Made by a program: the position numbers and the translations under genes | In this document: in pieces, positions 15,748 through 24,268 of the stretch | How the letters are laid out: each line of letters opens with the position of its first letter | Numbering within the stretch: position 1 is the stretch's first letter | Notes under the pieces: generated by a model | Database searches by the model: none | What the model saw: the letters and a program-made list of their open reading frames with translations, nothing else | Told to the model about the DNA's origin: nothing | DNA from: DATAFF01 sp036265615 | GTDB taxonomy: Bacteria; Pseudomonadota; Alphaproteobacteria; Rhizobiales; Aestuariivirgaceae | Direction of reading: 5' to 3' | Assembly (NCBI GenBank): GCA_036265615.1 | Contig: DATAOT010000245.1 | Location: forward strand, 1-24,268 | DNA: 24,268 nucleotides

Positions 15748-16042
15748 AATGGTCGACCTCGTTTTCGAGATACTGGCTGCGGACATTGTGGACGTGCACC
15801 AGCATGCCCTTGGCAATGGCCGCCCGTGCCAGCCCGACCGGCATGCCGAACCGCACGATCGGCTCCTCGGCGACGATCGGCCGCAGCGCGATCTTGTGCC
15901 CGAGCGGGATGTGCTCCCGCGCCGTCACGGCAAGTTCCGCCCGATCGACCGCCATCTCGCCGGCGGCGATATCGCTCAACGCCACCGCCACATTGTCGGC
16001 CGCAGCCAGCTTCACGATATTGGCGCGCCGCTCCATGGGCAT
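15740..16042 (-). CDS. UxaA family hydro-lyase, small subunit (SAF domain)
   Basis: 100-residue SAF-domain protein, equivalent to the N-terminal domain of altronate dehydratase or to the small subunits of two-part UxaA-type lyases. Visible family features are NVAVALSDIAAGE, the loop REHIPLGHKIALRPI with a conserved GHK, and the ending VRFGMPVGLARAAIAKGMLVHVHNVRS, close to the family's IGxATxDI(xx)GxHVHxHN pattern. Such SAF domains cover the active site of the large subunit. I start at the ATG at 16042, which overlaps the stop of the upstream lyase gene by one base (TGATG); a second ATG two codons later is also possible. The stop overlaps the large subunit start. Confidence 0.85.
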   Translation of the reverse strand: MPMERRANIVKLAAADNVAVALSDIAAGEMAVDRAELAVTAREHIPLGHKIALRPIVAEEPIVRFGMPVGLARAAIAKGMLVHVHNVRSQYLENEVDHYE

Positions 16043-17004
16043 CACCCATCTTTCAGCCGCGGCACGCCGGTCTGCCGCATCATCTCGAGCGCCGCTGCCC
16101 GATAGGGCTTGCGGATGTCGCGGGTGGGCGGCCGGCAGCGGCTCGATGGCAGGCCAATCAGCTCCATGCACAGCTTGTCGAGATAGCCATCGCCGCTCGT
16201 ATAGTCCCTCTCGATGCGGGTCCACAGCTTGTAGAACGGCATTGCCTCTTCCACCATCATGCGGGCGATCTCGGCATGATTGCCTCGGTTTACCTCATCG
16301 ATAAGCTTTACCCCCCATTCCGGCCAGTAATTGCACAGGTGAACCTCGAAGGCGCGGGCTCCCAACGCCGGCATCGCCGAATAGGGAAAGAACAGATTGT
16401 TGTCGATGATGGTGAAGCGGCCGGAGAAATGCGAGGTGACATCCTCGAATTCCATGGCGTCGCTGCGCGGCGTTGCCCATTTCAGCCCGACGATATTGGG
16501 GATCCTCGCCAATCGCTCGACCATGCCGAAGCTGAGATTCGTCGCGGTCCAGAAGGTGTTGTAGACGATGACGCCGACGTTCTTGGCCGCCGCCGCTCCG
16601 GCCGTGACGAACTCCTCGAAATCGGCTTCCGTGTGAGTGAAATAGAACGGGCACGACACCTGCAGGAAATCGAAGCCCATCGCCGATGCCGCATCGGCAA
16701 GCCGGGTGAGCTCCCGCGTGCTCGTCGTCTGGCCCCCGAAGGCGAGCGGCACCCGGCCGGCCGCCTCGTCCATCACCGTCTCGGCAACCCCGAGCCGCTC
16801 CTCGAAGCTCATGGTCGAGAAATCACCCGCAGCACCGCCCGCCAGCAGCGTCGCATTGTCGGCGTTGAGCCCGTTGTCGAGCAGAAACCGCACGAAGCTC
16901 CGCAAGCCCGGGCCGTTCACCGGCAGCTCGGGCGAATCCATGAAGGGCGTCGGGATGGTGACGTAGCAGCCCTCGAGCCGCCGTTTGAGCCGATCGAAAT
17001 CCAT
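16042..17004 (-). CDS. Dihydrodipicolinate synthase (DapA) family lyase/aldolase
   Basis: 320-residue TIM-barrel protein of the class I aldolase DapA/NanA superfamily. It should form a Schiff base with a 2-keto acid and cleave or dehydrate it. The catalytic lysine is K175 in IVGLKWATP and the proton-relay tyrosine Y148 in IVYNTFW. The usual GTTGE carboxylate-binding loop is replaced by GGAAGDFSTMSFEER (56-70), so it is not the lysine-pathway DapA. First gene of the operon, divergent from the GlxA-type regulator, and directly coupled to the dehydratase small subunit. Together they suggest dehydration of a sugar acid to a 2-keto-3-deoxy acid and its cleavage to pyruvate or a relative. The ATG has only a weak ribosome binding site (AGG very close). 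Confidence 0.88.
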   Translation of the reverse strand: MDFDRLKRRLEGCYVTIPTPFMDSPELPVNGPGLRSFVRFLLDNGLNADNATLLAGGAAGDFSTMSFEERLGVAETVMDEAAGRVPLAFGGQTTSTRELTRLADAASAMGFDFLQVSCPFYFTHTEADFEEFVTAGAAAAKNVGVIVYNTFWTATNLSFGMVERLARIPNIVGLKWATPRSDAMEFEDVTSHFSGRFTIIDNNLFFPYSAMPALGARAFEVHLCNYWPEWGVKLIDEVNRGNHAEIARMMVEEAMPFYKLWTRIERDYTSGDGYLDKLCMELIGLPSSRCRPPTRDIRKPYRAAALEMMRQTGVPRLKDG

Positions 17005-17089
17005 GCCTGATCATCGCAGCAAAACCGGTAGGGAATTGACCTGAAGCGACAAATCCTTCTCAATGGGCGCCAGTCTGCGAGAGGCCCTC

Positions 17090-18118
17090 ATGCTGGACAA
17101 GAGCCGCACCGTCCCCCGCTTCGTCTTCCTGCTGCAGCCGGAGTTCCCGATCAACGCCTTCATCCTCGCGACCGAGGCGCTCCGCATCGTCAATCAGAAC
17201 AGCGGCCGCACCCTGCTGACGACCACCATCGTCTCGGAAGACGGTCGTGACGTCAGGGCGAGCAATGGCATGTGGATCAAGGCGGACGAATCCCTCGCCA
17301 CCATGCCGGCGGCCGAGGTGGTGCTGGTGTTCGAGGGCAATTTGCCGGTCCAGCGCAACACCAATCGCCTTCTCTCGGCCATTCGCGCCGCCCGCCGCCA
17401 CGGCTCGCTCATCGTCGGCATCGATACCGGCGCCTTTGCCCTGACCCAGGCGGGTCTCCTCGATGAAACCGGTGCTGCCGTCCATTGGGAGGCCGCTCCG
17501 TCCTATCGCGAGCGCTTCCCCGGCCGCATCACTGTCGACCGGCTGTTCGTCGAAAGCGGCGCTGTCGCCTCCTGCGCCGGCGGCGTCGCCACCCTCGACT
17601 TCATGCTGACGCTGGTCGAGCGCTTCCATGGCCGCGCGCTGGCGCTCGAGGTTGCCGATGCGCTGGTCCACACGCCGCGGCCGGGCAGCTCACCGCAACG
17701 GCGTGTCGACCAGTCGCGGGAGACGACGCCGTCGCTGTCGCGGCGGCTGATCGCCCTCATGGAACGCAATCTTGACTTTCCCCTGGCGCCATCGGCATTG
17801 GCCGCCGAGCTCGGCATCTCGGTCCGCAAGCTCGAGCGCCACTGCCGGCGCATCTACGGCCAGTCGCCGATGCAGCTCTATCTCAAGGTCAGGCTGCAGG
17901 CGGCGCGCAATCTGCTCTTCTACGAGGAGCAGACCATGAAGGACATCGCCGACGCTTGCGGCTTCTCCTACCCTTCGGTGTTCACCCGCGCCTTCAAGGC
18001 CCAGTTCGGCGAAACCCCGCGCGCCTTCCGCCTCGCACTCCGCCGCCGGCAGGGCGTAGGCCAGACGGTGCGGCCGGAGATCGCGCGCCTCGCCCGGGGC
18101 GGCATCAGAGCGGGATGA
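17090..18118 (+). CDS. GlxA family transcriptional regulator (DJ-1/PfpI plus AraC DNA-binding domain)
   Basis: 342-residue regulator. The N-terminal half (about residues 1-180) is a class I glutamine-amidotransferase-like DJ-1/PfpI domain (FVFLLQPEFPINAFILATEALR opening, VGIDTGAFALTQAGLLD in the nucleophile-elbow region; the usual Cys is Thr here, so it is probably a sensor). The C-terminal half has two AraC helix-turn-helix units: ALAAELGISVRKLERHCRR and MKDIADACGFSYPSVFTRAFKAQFG ending ETPRAFR. I use the ATG at 17090 because GAGAGG precedes it. An ATG at 17063 would add nine residues but has no ribosome binding site. It is divergent from the catabolic operon, 85 bases away, so it most likely controls that operon. 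Relatives activate carnitine, glycine-betaine or arginine breakdown genes. Confidence 0.88.
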   Translation: MLDKSRTVPRFVFLLQPEFPINAFILATEALRIVNQNSGRTLLTTTIVSEDGRDVRASNGMWIKADESLATMPAAEVVLVFEGNLPVQRNTNRLLSAIRAARRHGSLIVGIDTGAFALTQAGLLDETGAAVHWEAAPSYRERFPGRITVDRLFVESGAVASCAGGVATLDFMLTLVERFHGRALALEVADALVHTPRPGSSPQRRVDQSRETTPSLSRRLIALMERNLDFPLAPSALAAELGISVRKLERHCRRIYGQSPMQLYLKVRLQAARNLLFYEEQTMKDIADACGFSYPSVFTRAFKAQFGETPRAFRLALRRRQGVGQTVRPEIARLARGGIRAG

Positions 18119-18133
18119 GGGGCAGTTCATGCC

Positions 18134-20123
<1,990 letters not shown>

Positions 20124-20131
<8 letters not shown>

Positions 20132-21002
20132 TGACCACCCCCTCGAGCCCGTCGGCGAGGAGATTGACCCCGATCACCAGCGATGCAATGGCAAGCCCGT
20201 CGAACAGCACCGTCCACCAGTAGCCGCCGCCGATCAGGCCGTAATTGGCGGAGATCGACAGGCCCCAGTCGGGCGACGGCGGCTGGATCCCGAAGCCGAT
20301 GAAGCTCAATGTCGCGACGGTGAATATCGCATAGCCGAGCCGCACCGTGGTCTCCACGAGGATGGGCGGTGCCACATTCGGCAGGATCTCGGCAAACATG
20401 ATGTGAAGCGGCCCTTCCAGCCGCAGCTTCGCGGCTGCCACATAATCGAGCTCGCGTTCGGTCAGCACCGCCGCCCTGACGGTGCGGGCAATGATCGGAG
20501 CGAAGCCGAAGGCGATGACGAGCACCACCGTCATCTTGGAGGTGCCGAGCGCCACCAGTGCCAGAAGGGCGACGATGACCGTCGGCAGCGCCAGAAGGGC
20601 ATCGACGATCCGGCTCAGCACCTCATCGAGCAGGCCGCGCGAATAGCCCATGAGGAGGCCGAGCACCGTGCCGCCCAACGTCCCGAGAAGCGTCGCGAGC
20701 GGCGCCACGGTAAGAATGTCCCGCGACCCGGTGATCACCCGCGAGAGCACGTCGCGGCCGAGCGAATCGGTGCCGAACGGATGCTCCCGCGACGGCGCCA
20801 AAAGGGTGTTCAGCATGTCGTCCGCATAGGGATCATAGGGCACGACCGAATGGCCGAAGATTGCGCAGGCGCTCCAGAAGGCGACAATGGCAAGGCCGAT
20901 CAGGAAAGTCGGCGAGGCGAGAAGCTGGGCCAGCCGTTCCCGGCGCTCCTGTGCGACGGTGATTTCCGGCACGATGGTCGGCGCCGCCGAGGTTTCGCTC
21001 AT
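20124..21002 (-). CDS. Peptide/nickel-type ABC transporter permease, DppC-like
   Basis: 292-residue inner-membrane permease. An N-terminal membrane segment (FLIGLAIVAFWSACAIF, about 33-49) is followed by the OppC_N-type segment VVPYDPYADDMLNTLLAPSREHPFGTDSLGRDVLSR, a hallmark of DppC/OppC proteins. The BPD_transp_1 domain with about five further membrane helices follows, including the EAA loop (ELDYVAAAKLRLEGPLHIMFAEILPN). I start at the ATG at 21002, overlapping the DppB-like stop by four bases. The frame is open further upstream, but only across the neighbouring permease. It forms the membrane channel with the DppB-like protein; the substrate (peptide, opine, nickel complex or another small molecule) cannot be read from sequence. 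Confidence 0.93.
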
Positions 21003-21952
21003 TCGCCTGCCCCATAGCGGATGCGCGGATTGAGCCAGGAATAGATGAGGTCGGCCAGCAGAGATGCCACCGCGAAGACGCAGCCGACGGTCAGCACGCC
21101 GGCCTCGAGCATGGGAAAATCCTTTTTGTTGGCGGCGATGAAGATGAGGCTGCCGATGCCCTGGTAGTGGAACAGCGTCTCGATCACCACCAGCCCGCCG
21201 ACCAGATAGGCCGTCTGGGTGGCGATCACGCTCACCGTCGGCAGAAGCGCGTTGCGCAGGACGTGCCGCCACAGCACCGTCCCCTGCGGCAACCCCTTGA
21301 GCACCGCAGTGCGCGTGTAGTCGGCATCGAGCGCCTCGATGGTTCCCGCCCGCGCCATGCGCGCGATATAGCCGAAAAGAACGAGCACCAGCGGAATCGA
21401 AGGCAGCAGCAGGTGATGGAGCTGGCCGAACAACCCGGACCCGGCCGGCCAGGTCGCCGAGATCGGCAGCCATTTCAGCCACACGCCGAAGATCAGGATG
21501 AGGATGATGCCGGAGACGAATTCCGGCACGATGGTGGCCGACATGCCGGCGACCATGATGATCCGATCGGCGGGCCGCCCGACATGGAGCGCCGCCACAA
21601 CGCCCATGAACAGGCTGAACGGCACGACGAGCAGGAATGCGACTGCCGCAAGCTTGGCCGAGTTGGCGAGAGCCGTGCCGACGAACGGCGCGACAGGCGC
21701 CCGATAGGCATAGGACCGCCCCATATTGCCCTGGACGAAGCGGCTGACCCAGTCGCCATACTGGACAAGAAGGGGACGATCGGTCCCCATCTCATGGTTG
21801 AGCGCGTCCACGGCCCGCTGGTCGGCAAACGGCCCGAGCATGGCGCGGCCGACATTGCCCGGCAGCACCTGGCCGGCGGTGAACACGATGACGCTGAGCA
21901 GCCACAGGGTGATGACCGAGAGCGCCACCCGTTTGAGGAGGAACCGTGCCAT
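20999..21952 (-). CDS. Peptide/nickel-type ABC transporter permease, DppB-like
   Basis: 317-residue inner-membrane permease. It opens with the typical MARFLLKRVALSVITLWLLSVIVF membrane segment, then the periplasmic LPGNVGRAMLGPFADQRAVDALNHEMGTDRPLLVQYGDWV region and SYAYRAPVAPFV, all standard for DppB/GsiC-like subunits. The channel domain contains about five more helices and the EAA loop near DADYTRTAVLKGLPQGTVLWRHVLRNALLP. The first gene after the binding protein (23 bases), it overlaps the DppC-like gene by four bases, so the two halves of the channel should be made in equal amounts. Confidence 0.94.
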   Translation of the reverse strand: MARFLLKRVALSVITLWLLSVIVFTAGQVLPGNVGRAMLGPFADQRAVDALNHEMGTDRPLLVQYGDWVSRFVQGNMGRSYAYRAPVAPFVGTALANSAKLAAVAFLLVVPFSLFMGVVAALHVGRPADRIIMVAGMSATIVPEFVSGIILILIFGVWLKWLPISATWPAGSGLFGQLHHLLLPSIPLVLVLFGYIARMARAGTIEALDADYTRTAVLKGLPQGTVLWRHVLRNALLPTVSVIATQTAYLVGGLVVIETLFHYQGIGSLIFIAANKKDFPMLEAGVLTVGCVFAVASLLADLIYSWLNPRIRYGAGE

Positions 21953-21975
21953 CGCCGAGTTCGGGCTGGGACTCC

Positions 21976-23634
21976 TCAGCCGATCGTCGTCCTGGCGAGC
22001 AGCAGCTGGCCCATGGCCGTCGTCAGAGTGCCGCCGACACCCTTTCTCACCACAGTCAGATAGTCGTAGAAATAGCTGAACATCACCGGCGTCTCATCGA
22101 GCAGCAGACGCTGGATCTTGCCTGCTGCCGCCTGCTGCGCCTCGAGGTCGAGGCTCGAAATATAGCTCGTGACCAGCTGGTCGTACTCCTTGTTCTTGAA
22201 GTGGGCCGCATTCCACGTGCCGTCGCTGCGCAGCGGTGCTGCGAGGAACACGTTGGGCACGCCGCGATGGCCGTAGTCGGTGATGCCCATCACGGAATCG
22301 AGCCATGGCGACTTGCCATAGACGGCATCGCCGTAATAGGCGCCCTGGTCGAGCACGTTGAGATTGATCTTGCCGCCGATCTCCTTCACGGCATTCTGCA
22401 CGAGCACCGCATAGTCCGGGATTTCGAGATAGCGCTCGGTGGTCAGCGTCGTCTCGAAGCCGTTGGCCATGCCGGCGGCGGTCATCAGCTCCTTCGCCTC
22501 GGCAATGTTGCGTTCGCGTTGCGGCACGCTCTTGTCCGTCATCGGGTAGACGGCGGCAAACGGGCTGTCATTGCCGATCTTGGCGCGACCCTTCATCAGG
22601 CCTTGCACCAGCTTCGGCCGATCGAGAGTGAGCGCCACCGCTCGCCGGACCCGCGGATCCTTGAACGGTTCCATTTCATTGTTCATGTGAAGCTGCTGAT
22701 GCGCCGTCGAGGGCAGGCTGATGACCTCGAAATTCGGGTCGTTCAGCAGCGCCACGCTCTGCAGCACCGGCGCCTGCAGGATGATGTCGGCCTGCCCGCC
22801 CTGCAACGCCAGGATCTGCGGCTGGATGTCGGCATAGAATGTTGCCTCGACCCGCTCCGGCGCGACCTGGCCGCCCCAGTAATCCGTGTTCCTGACGAAG
22901 GACGCACCGACCTGCGGCGTATATTTCTCGAGCTTGAACGGACCTGTCGCGATCATGCTCTGCTCGAAGTTGCCGGCATAGTCGGCGGGCAGGATGATCG
23001 CATTGTAATTGTCGGAGGACACGAGATAGGGGAAGCTGCCATTTGCAGCATCGAGGTGGAACTCGACCGTGCGATCGTCGACCTTGCGCGTGCCGCCCTT
23101 CGAGAGATAGCCGGTAAAGGCCGACAACGCATTCGAGCCGTTTGCGGGATCGGCAAGCCGCTCGATGCTCGCAACCACATCGTCGGCGGTCATCGGCTTG
23201 CCATTGTGAAATTTGACTCCCTGCCGCAGCTTGAAGGTCCACACCGTGCCGTCCTTGTTGGGTGTCCAGCTCTCGGCGAGCATCGGCTCGAGCGTGAGAT
23301 CATTGCGGTCGAAGCACAGGAAGTCGCCGACATAGGACAGGATGGCGAGCCCGCCGCCATCGGCGACCTTGACCGGGTCGATGGCGCTCGCCGGCACGAA
23401 CTGCGCCACCCGGACCGTGCCCCCCGCCGCAGCCCGCGCCAGCTTCGGCTCGGCAAGGAGACCGACGCCTCCGGCAATGGTCCCGAGGGTCGTCAGGCTG
23501 AAGCCGAGGCAGCTGCCGTGGCGCATGAATTCGCGTCGGCTCACCCGGCCGGCAAGCAGGCTGTCGATCAGCTGATTGTGCACCTCGCCATGGGTGCGCC
23601 GGAAATGGTCAAGAAGAGCGTGGCTGACTTTCAT
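21976..23634 (-). CDS. Extracellular substrate-binding protein, family 5 (DppA-like), Tat-exported
   Basis: 552-residue periplasmic binding protein of the SBP_bac_5 family. A 30-residue N-terminal extension precedes a twin-arginine motif SRREFM (32-37), then a mildly hydrophobic stretch (GFSLTTLGTIAGGVGLL) and a cleavage region near ARA. This is a Tat signal, so the protein is probably folded before export. Mature landmarks are LEPMLAESWTPNKDGTVWTFKLRQGVKFHNGKPMTADDVV and ATGPFKLEKY, diagnostic of the family. I start at the ATG at 23634, with GGGAGA 5 bases upstream; the frame continues to 23790 but overlaps other sequence without support. First gene of the importer operon. Confidence 0.93.
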   Translation of the reverse strand: MKVSHALLDHFRRTHGEVHNQLIDSLLAGRVSRREFMRHGSCLGFSLTTLGTIAGGVGLLAEPKLARAAAGGTVRVAQFVPASAIDPVKVADGGGLAILSYVGDFLCFDRNDLTLEPMLAESWTPNKDGTVWTFKLRQGVKFHNGKPMTADDVVASIERLADPANGSNALSAFTGYLSKGGTRKVDDRTVEFHLDAANGSFPYLVSSDNYNAIILPADYAGNFEQSMIATGPFKLEKYTPQVGASFVRNTDYWGGQVAPERVEATFYADIQPQILALQGGQADIILQAPVLQSVALLNDPNFEVISLPSTAHQQLHMNNEMEPFKDPRVRRAVALTLDRPKLVQGLMKGRAKIGNDSPFAAVYPMTDKSVPQRERNIAEAKELMTAAGMANGFETTLTTERYLEIPDYAVLVQNAVKEIGGKINLNVLDQGAYYGDAVYGKSPWLDSVMGITDYGHRGVPNVFLAAPLRSDGTWNAAHFKNKEYDQLVTSYISSLDLEAQQAAAGKIQRLLLDETPVMFSYFYDYLTVVRKGVGGTLTTAMGQLLLARTTIG

Positions 23635-23664
23635 GCTGGTCTCCCGTGGTAACTCTCGGGAAAG

Positions 23665-23694
23665 ACTATGAAACGCCAGGCGGACGTCTGCCAA
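23665..23694 (-). promoter_or_regulatory. Candidate promoter and palindromic operator of the importer operon
   Basis: On the - strand TTGGCA (23694-23689), an 18-base spacer and CATAGT (23670-23665) resemble a housekeeping promoter (5 of 6 and 4 of 6 to consensus). A near-perfect 14-base palindrome built on GACGTC (23679-23692, 12 of 14 symmetric) sits in the spacer and overlaps the -35 box, a position suited to a repressor. The transcript would start near 23658, leaving a leader of about 24 bases. Confidence 0.35.
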
Positions 23695-23723
23695 GCCGAT
23701 TTGGCGAGGACAAAGCCTGAGCC

Positions 23724-24227
23724 CTACCGGGTCGGACGTGGCGCCGGCTGAGCCCGGCTTCGCCCGCGCACGCCAGGCCCTGCGCCGCAAAATCTGACCA
23801 GGAGGGTAGCGATGGCAATCAGCGTCAGGCCGACGGCCAGCGGCGCCAGCAGAAAGCTCCAGTCGGCAGATTGGGTCATCACCACAAAGGTTCCGATCGA
23901 GGCTGGCGGATGCAGCATGTCCAGCGACAGCATCAGGAACACGGCACCGCCCACCGCCACTGCCAGCGTCGAAGGACCGAGCCCGAGGAGCTTCAGCGTG
24001 ATCAGCCCGACGATCGAGCAGATCAAATGGCCGCCGATCACCGCTTTGAGGCGCGCCGCCGGGTTGTCGGGCATCGTCGCCAGCACGACCAGCGACGCGG
24101 TGAATGGAATGAGCGTGAGCGCGATTCCGCCCGACGCGGCGAGCGCCGCCATGACCCCGACGCAGCCACCGGCAAGAAGTGAACGCAATGCGTGGGCGCG
24201 AAACCCACTGCCCGACACGACAAACAT
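23724..24227 (-). CDS. HPP family integral membrane protein
   Basis: 167-residue membrane protein with about four to five hydrophobic segments. The family motif HPP is at 106-108 (LDMLHPPAS), preceded by the conserved VIGGHL (63-68). HPP proteins are small integral membrane proteins; plant and cyanobacterial members were reported to help nitrite transport, but the role in alphaproteobacteria is unsettled. The basic C-terminal tail (GVRGRSRAQPAPRPTR) is probably cytosolic. The ATG at 24227 has GGGGG-rich sequence upstream, but the frame stays open to the window edge, so the true start may lie outside. It is on the same strand as the importer operon, with 89 bases between them and a separate candidate promoter there; I see no functional link. 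Confidence 0.82.
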   Translation of the reverse strand: MFVVSGSGFRAHALRSLLAGGCVGVMAALAASGGIALTLIPFTASLVVLATMPDNPAARLKAVIGGHLICSIVGLITLKLLGLGPSTLAVAVGGAVFLMLSLDMLHPPASIGTFVVMTQSADWSFLLAPLAVGLTLIAIATLLVRFCGAGPGVRGRSRAQPAPRPTR

Positions 24228-24268
24228 GACCGCCCCCGGCTGGTTGATGGGCCGAACTCGCCCGCGCC

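Noticed and set aside
14500..16042. Naming the split dehydratase suyA/suyB or uxaA
   Set aside because: The two-part layout fits sulfo-lyase and the motifs fit the whole superfamily, but no residue seen here separates the substrates.
14893..17010. Open frame of 705 codons on + across the dehydratase and lyase genes
   Set aside because: Antisense to three recognisable genes; composition typical of a shadow frame.
17036..17064. Possible promoter for the GlxA-type regulator (TTGACC with CTCAAT 17 bases later)
   Set aside because: The -35 is good but the -10 matches only 3 of 6, so I did not list it. If real, it would support the start at 17090.

Overview
The window is GC-rich, tightly packed bacterial DNA. 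Gene content and order (rnd - lptC - lptA - lptB - rpoN - hpf - ptsN, then DUF1150 and a small heat-shock gene on the other strand) point to an alphaproteobacterium of the order Hyphomicrobiales (Rhizobiales). The ornithine decarboxylase/homospermidine synthase pair and the palindromic intergenic repeats fit that placement. I cannot name the genus.

Left part, 1-5.9 kb, all on +: the end of a small membrane protein, a short single-domain RNase D, and the envelope/regulatory block lptC-lptA-lptB (lipopolysaccharide export), rpoN (sigma-54), hpf (long ribosome hibernation factor) and ptsN (nitrogen-related EIIA). A two-armed palindromic repeat lies between rnd and lptC and appears to supply the lptC start codon. 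A second, half-size repeat sits at the ptsN end and may act as terminator.

5.9-8 kb: on -, a heat-shock pair (Hsp20 then DUF1150) preceded by a sigma-32-like promoter and a weak hairpin that covers the ribosome binding site. On +, a divergent GNAT-like (YghO-type) protein.

8-10.8 kb, on +: a polyamine operon. A promoter and a leader of about 220 nt with several hairpins (position expected of the alphaproteobacterial speF RNA motif) precede ornithine decarboxylase and homospermidine synthase, so ornithine goes to putrescine and then to sym-homospermidine.

10.8-17 kb, on -: a seven-gene catabolic operon. In transcription order: a DapA-superfamily lyase, a split UxaA-type dehydratase (SAF small subunit plus large subunit), an NMT1/THI5-type ABC importer (binding protein, ATPase, permease), and an Ldh_2-family 2-hydroxyacid dehydrogenase. 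A GlxA-type AraC regulator is divergent from it and is its likely controller. The layout reads as uptake, dehydration, carbon-carbon cleavage and oxidation of a polyhydroxy or hydroxy carboxylic acid. The substrate is not identifiable from sequence, and this is the best candidate for an undescribed pathway.

18.1-23.7 kb, on -: a four-gene peptide/nickel-type ABC importer (Tat-exported binding protein, two permeases, one fused double ATPase), with a candidate promoter containing a palindrome. Right end: an HPP-family membrane protein on -.
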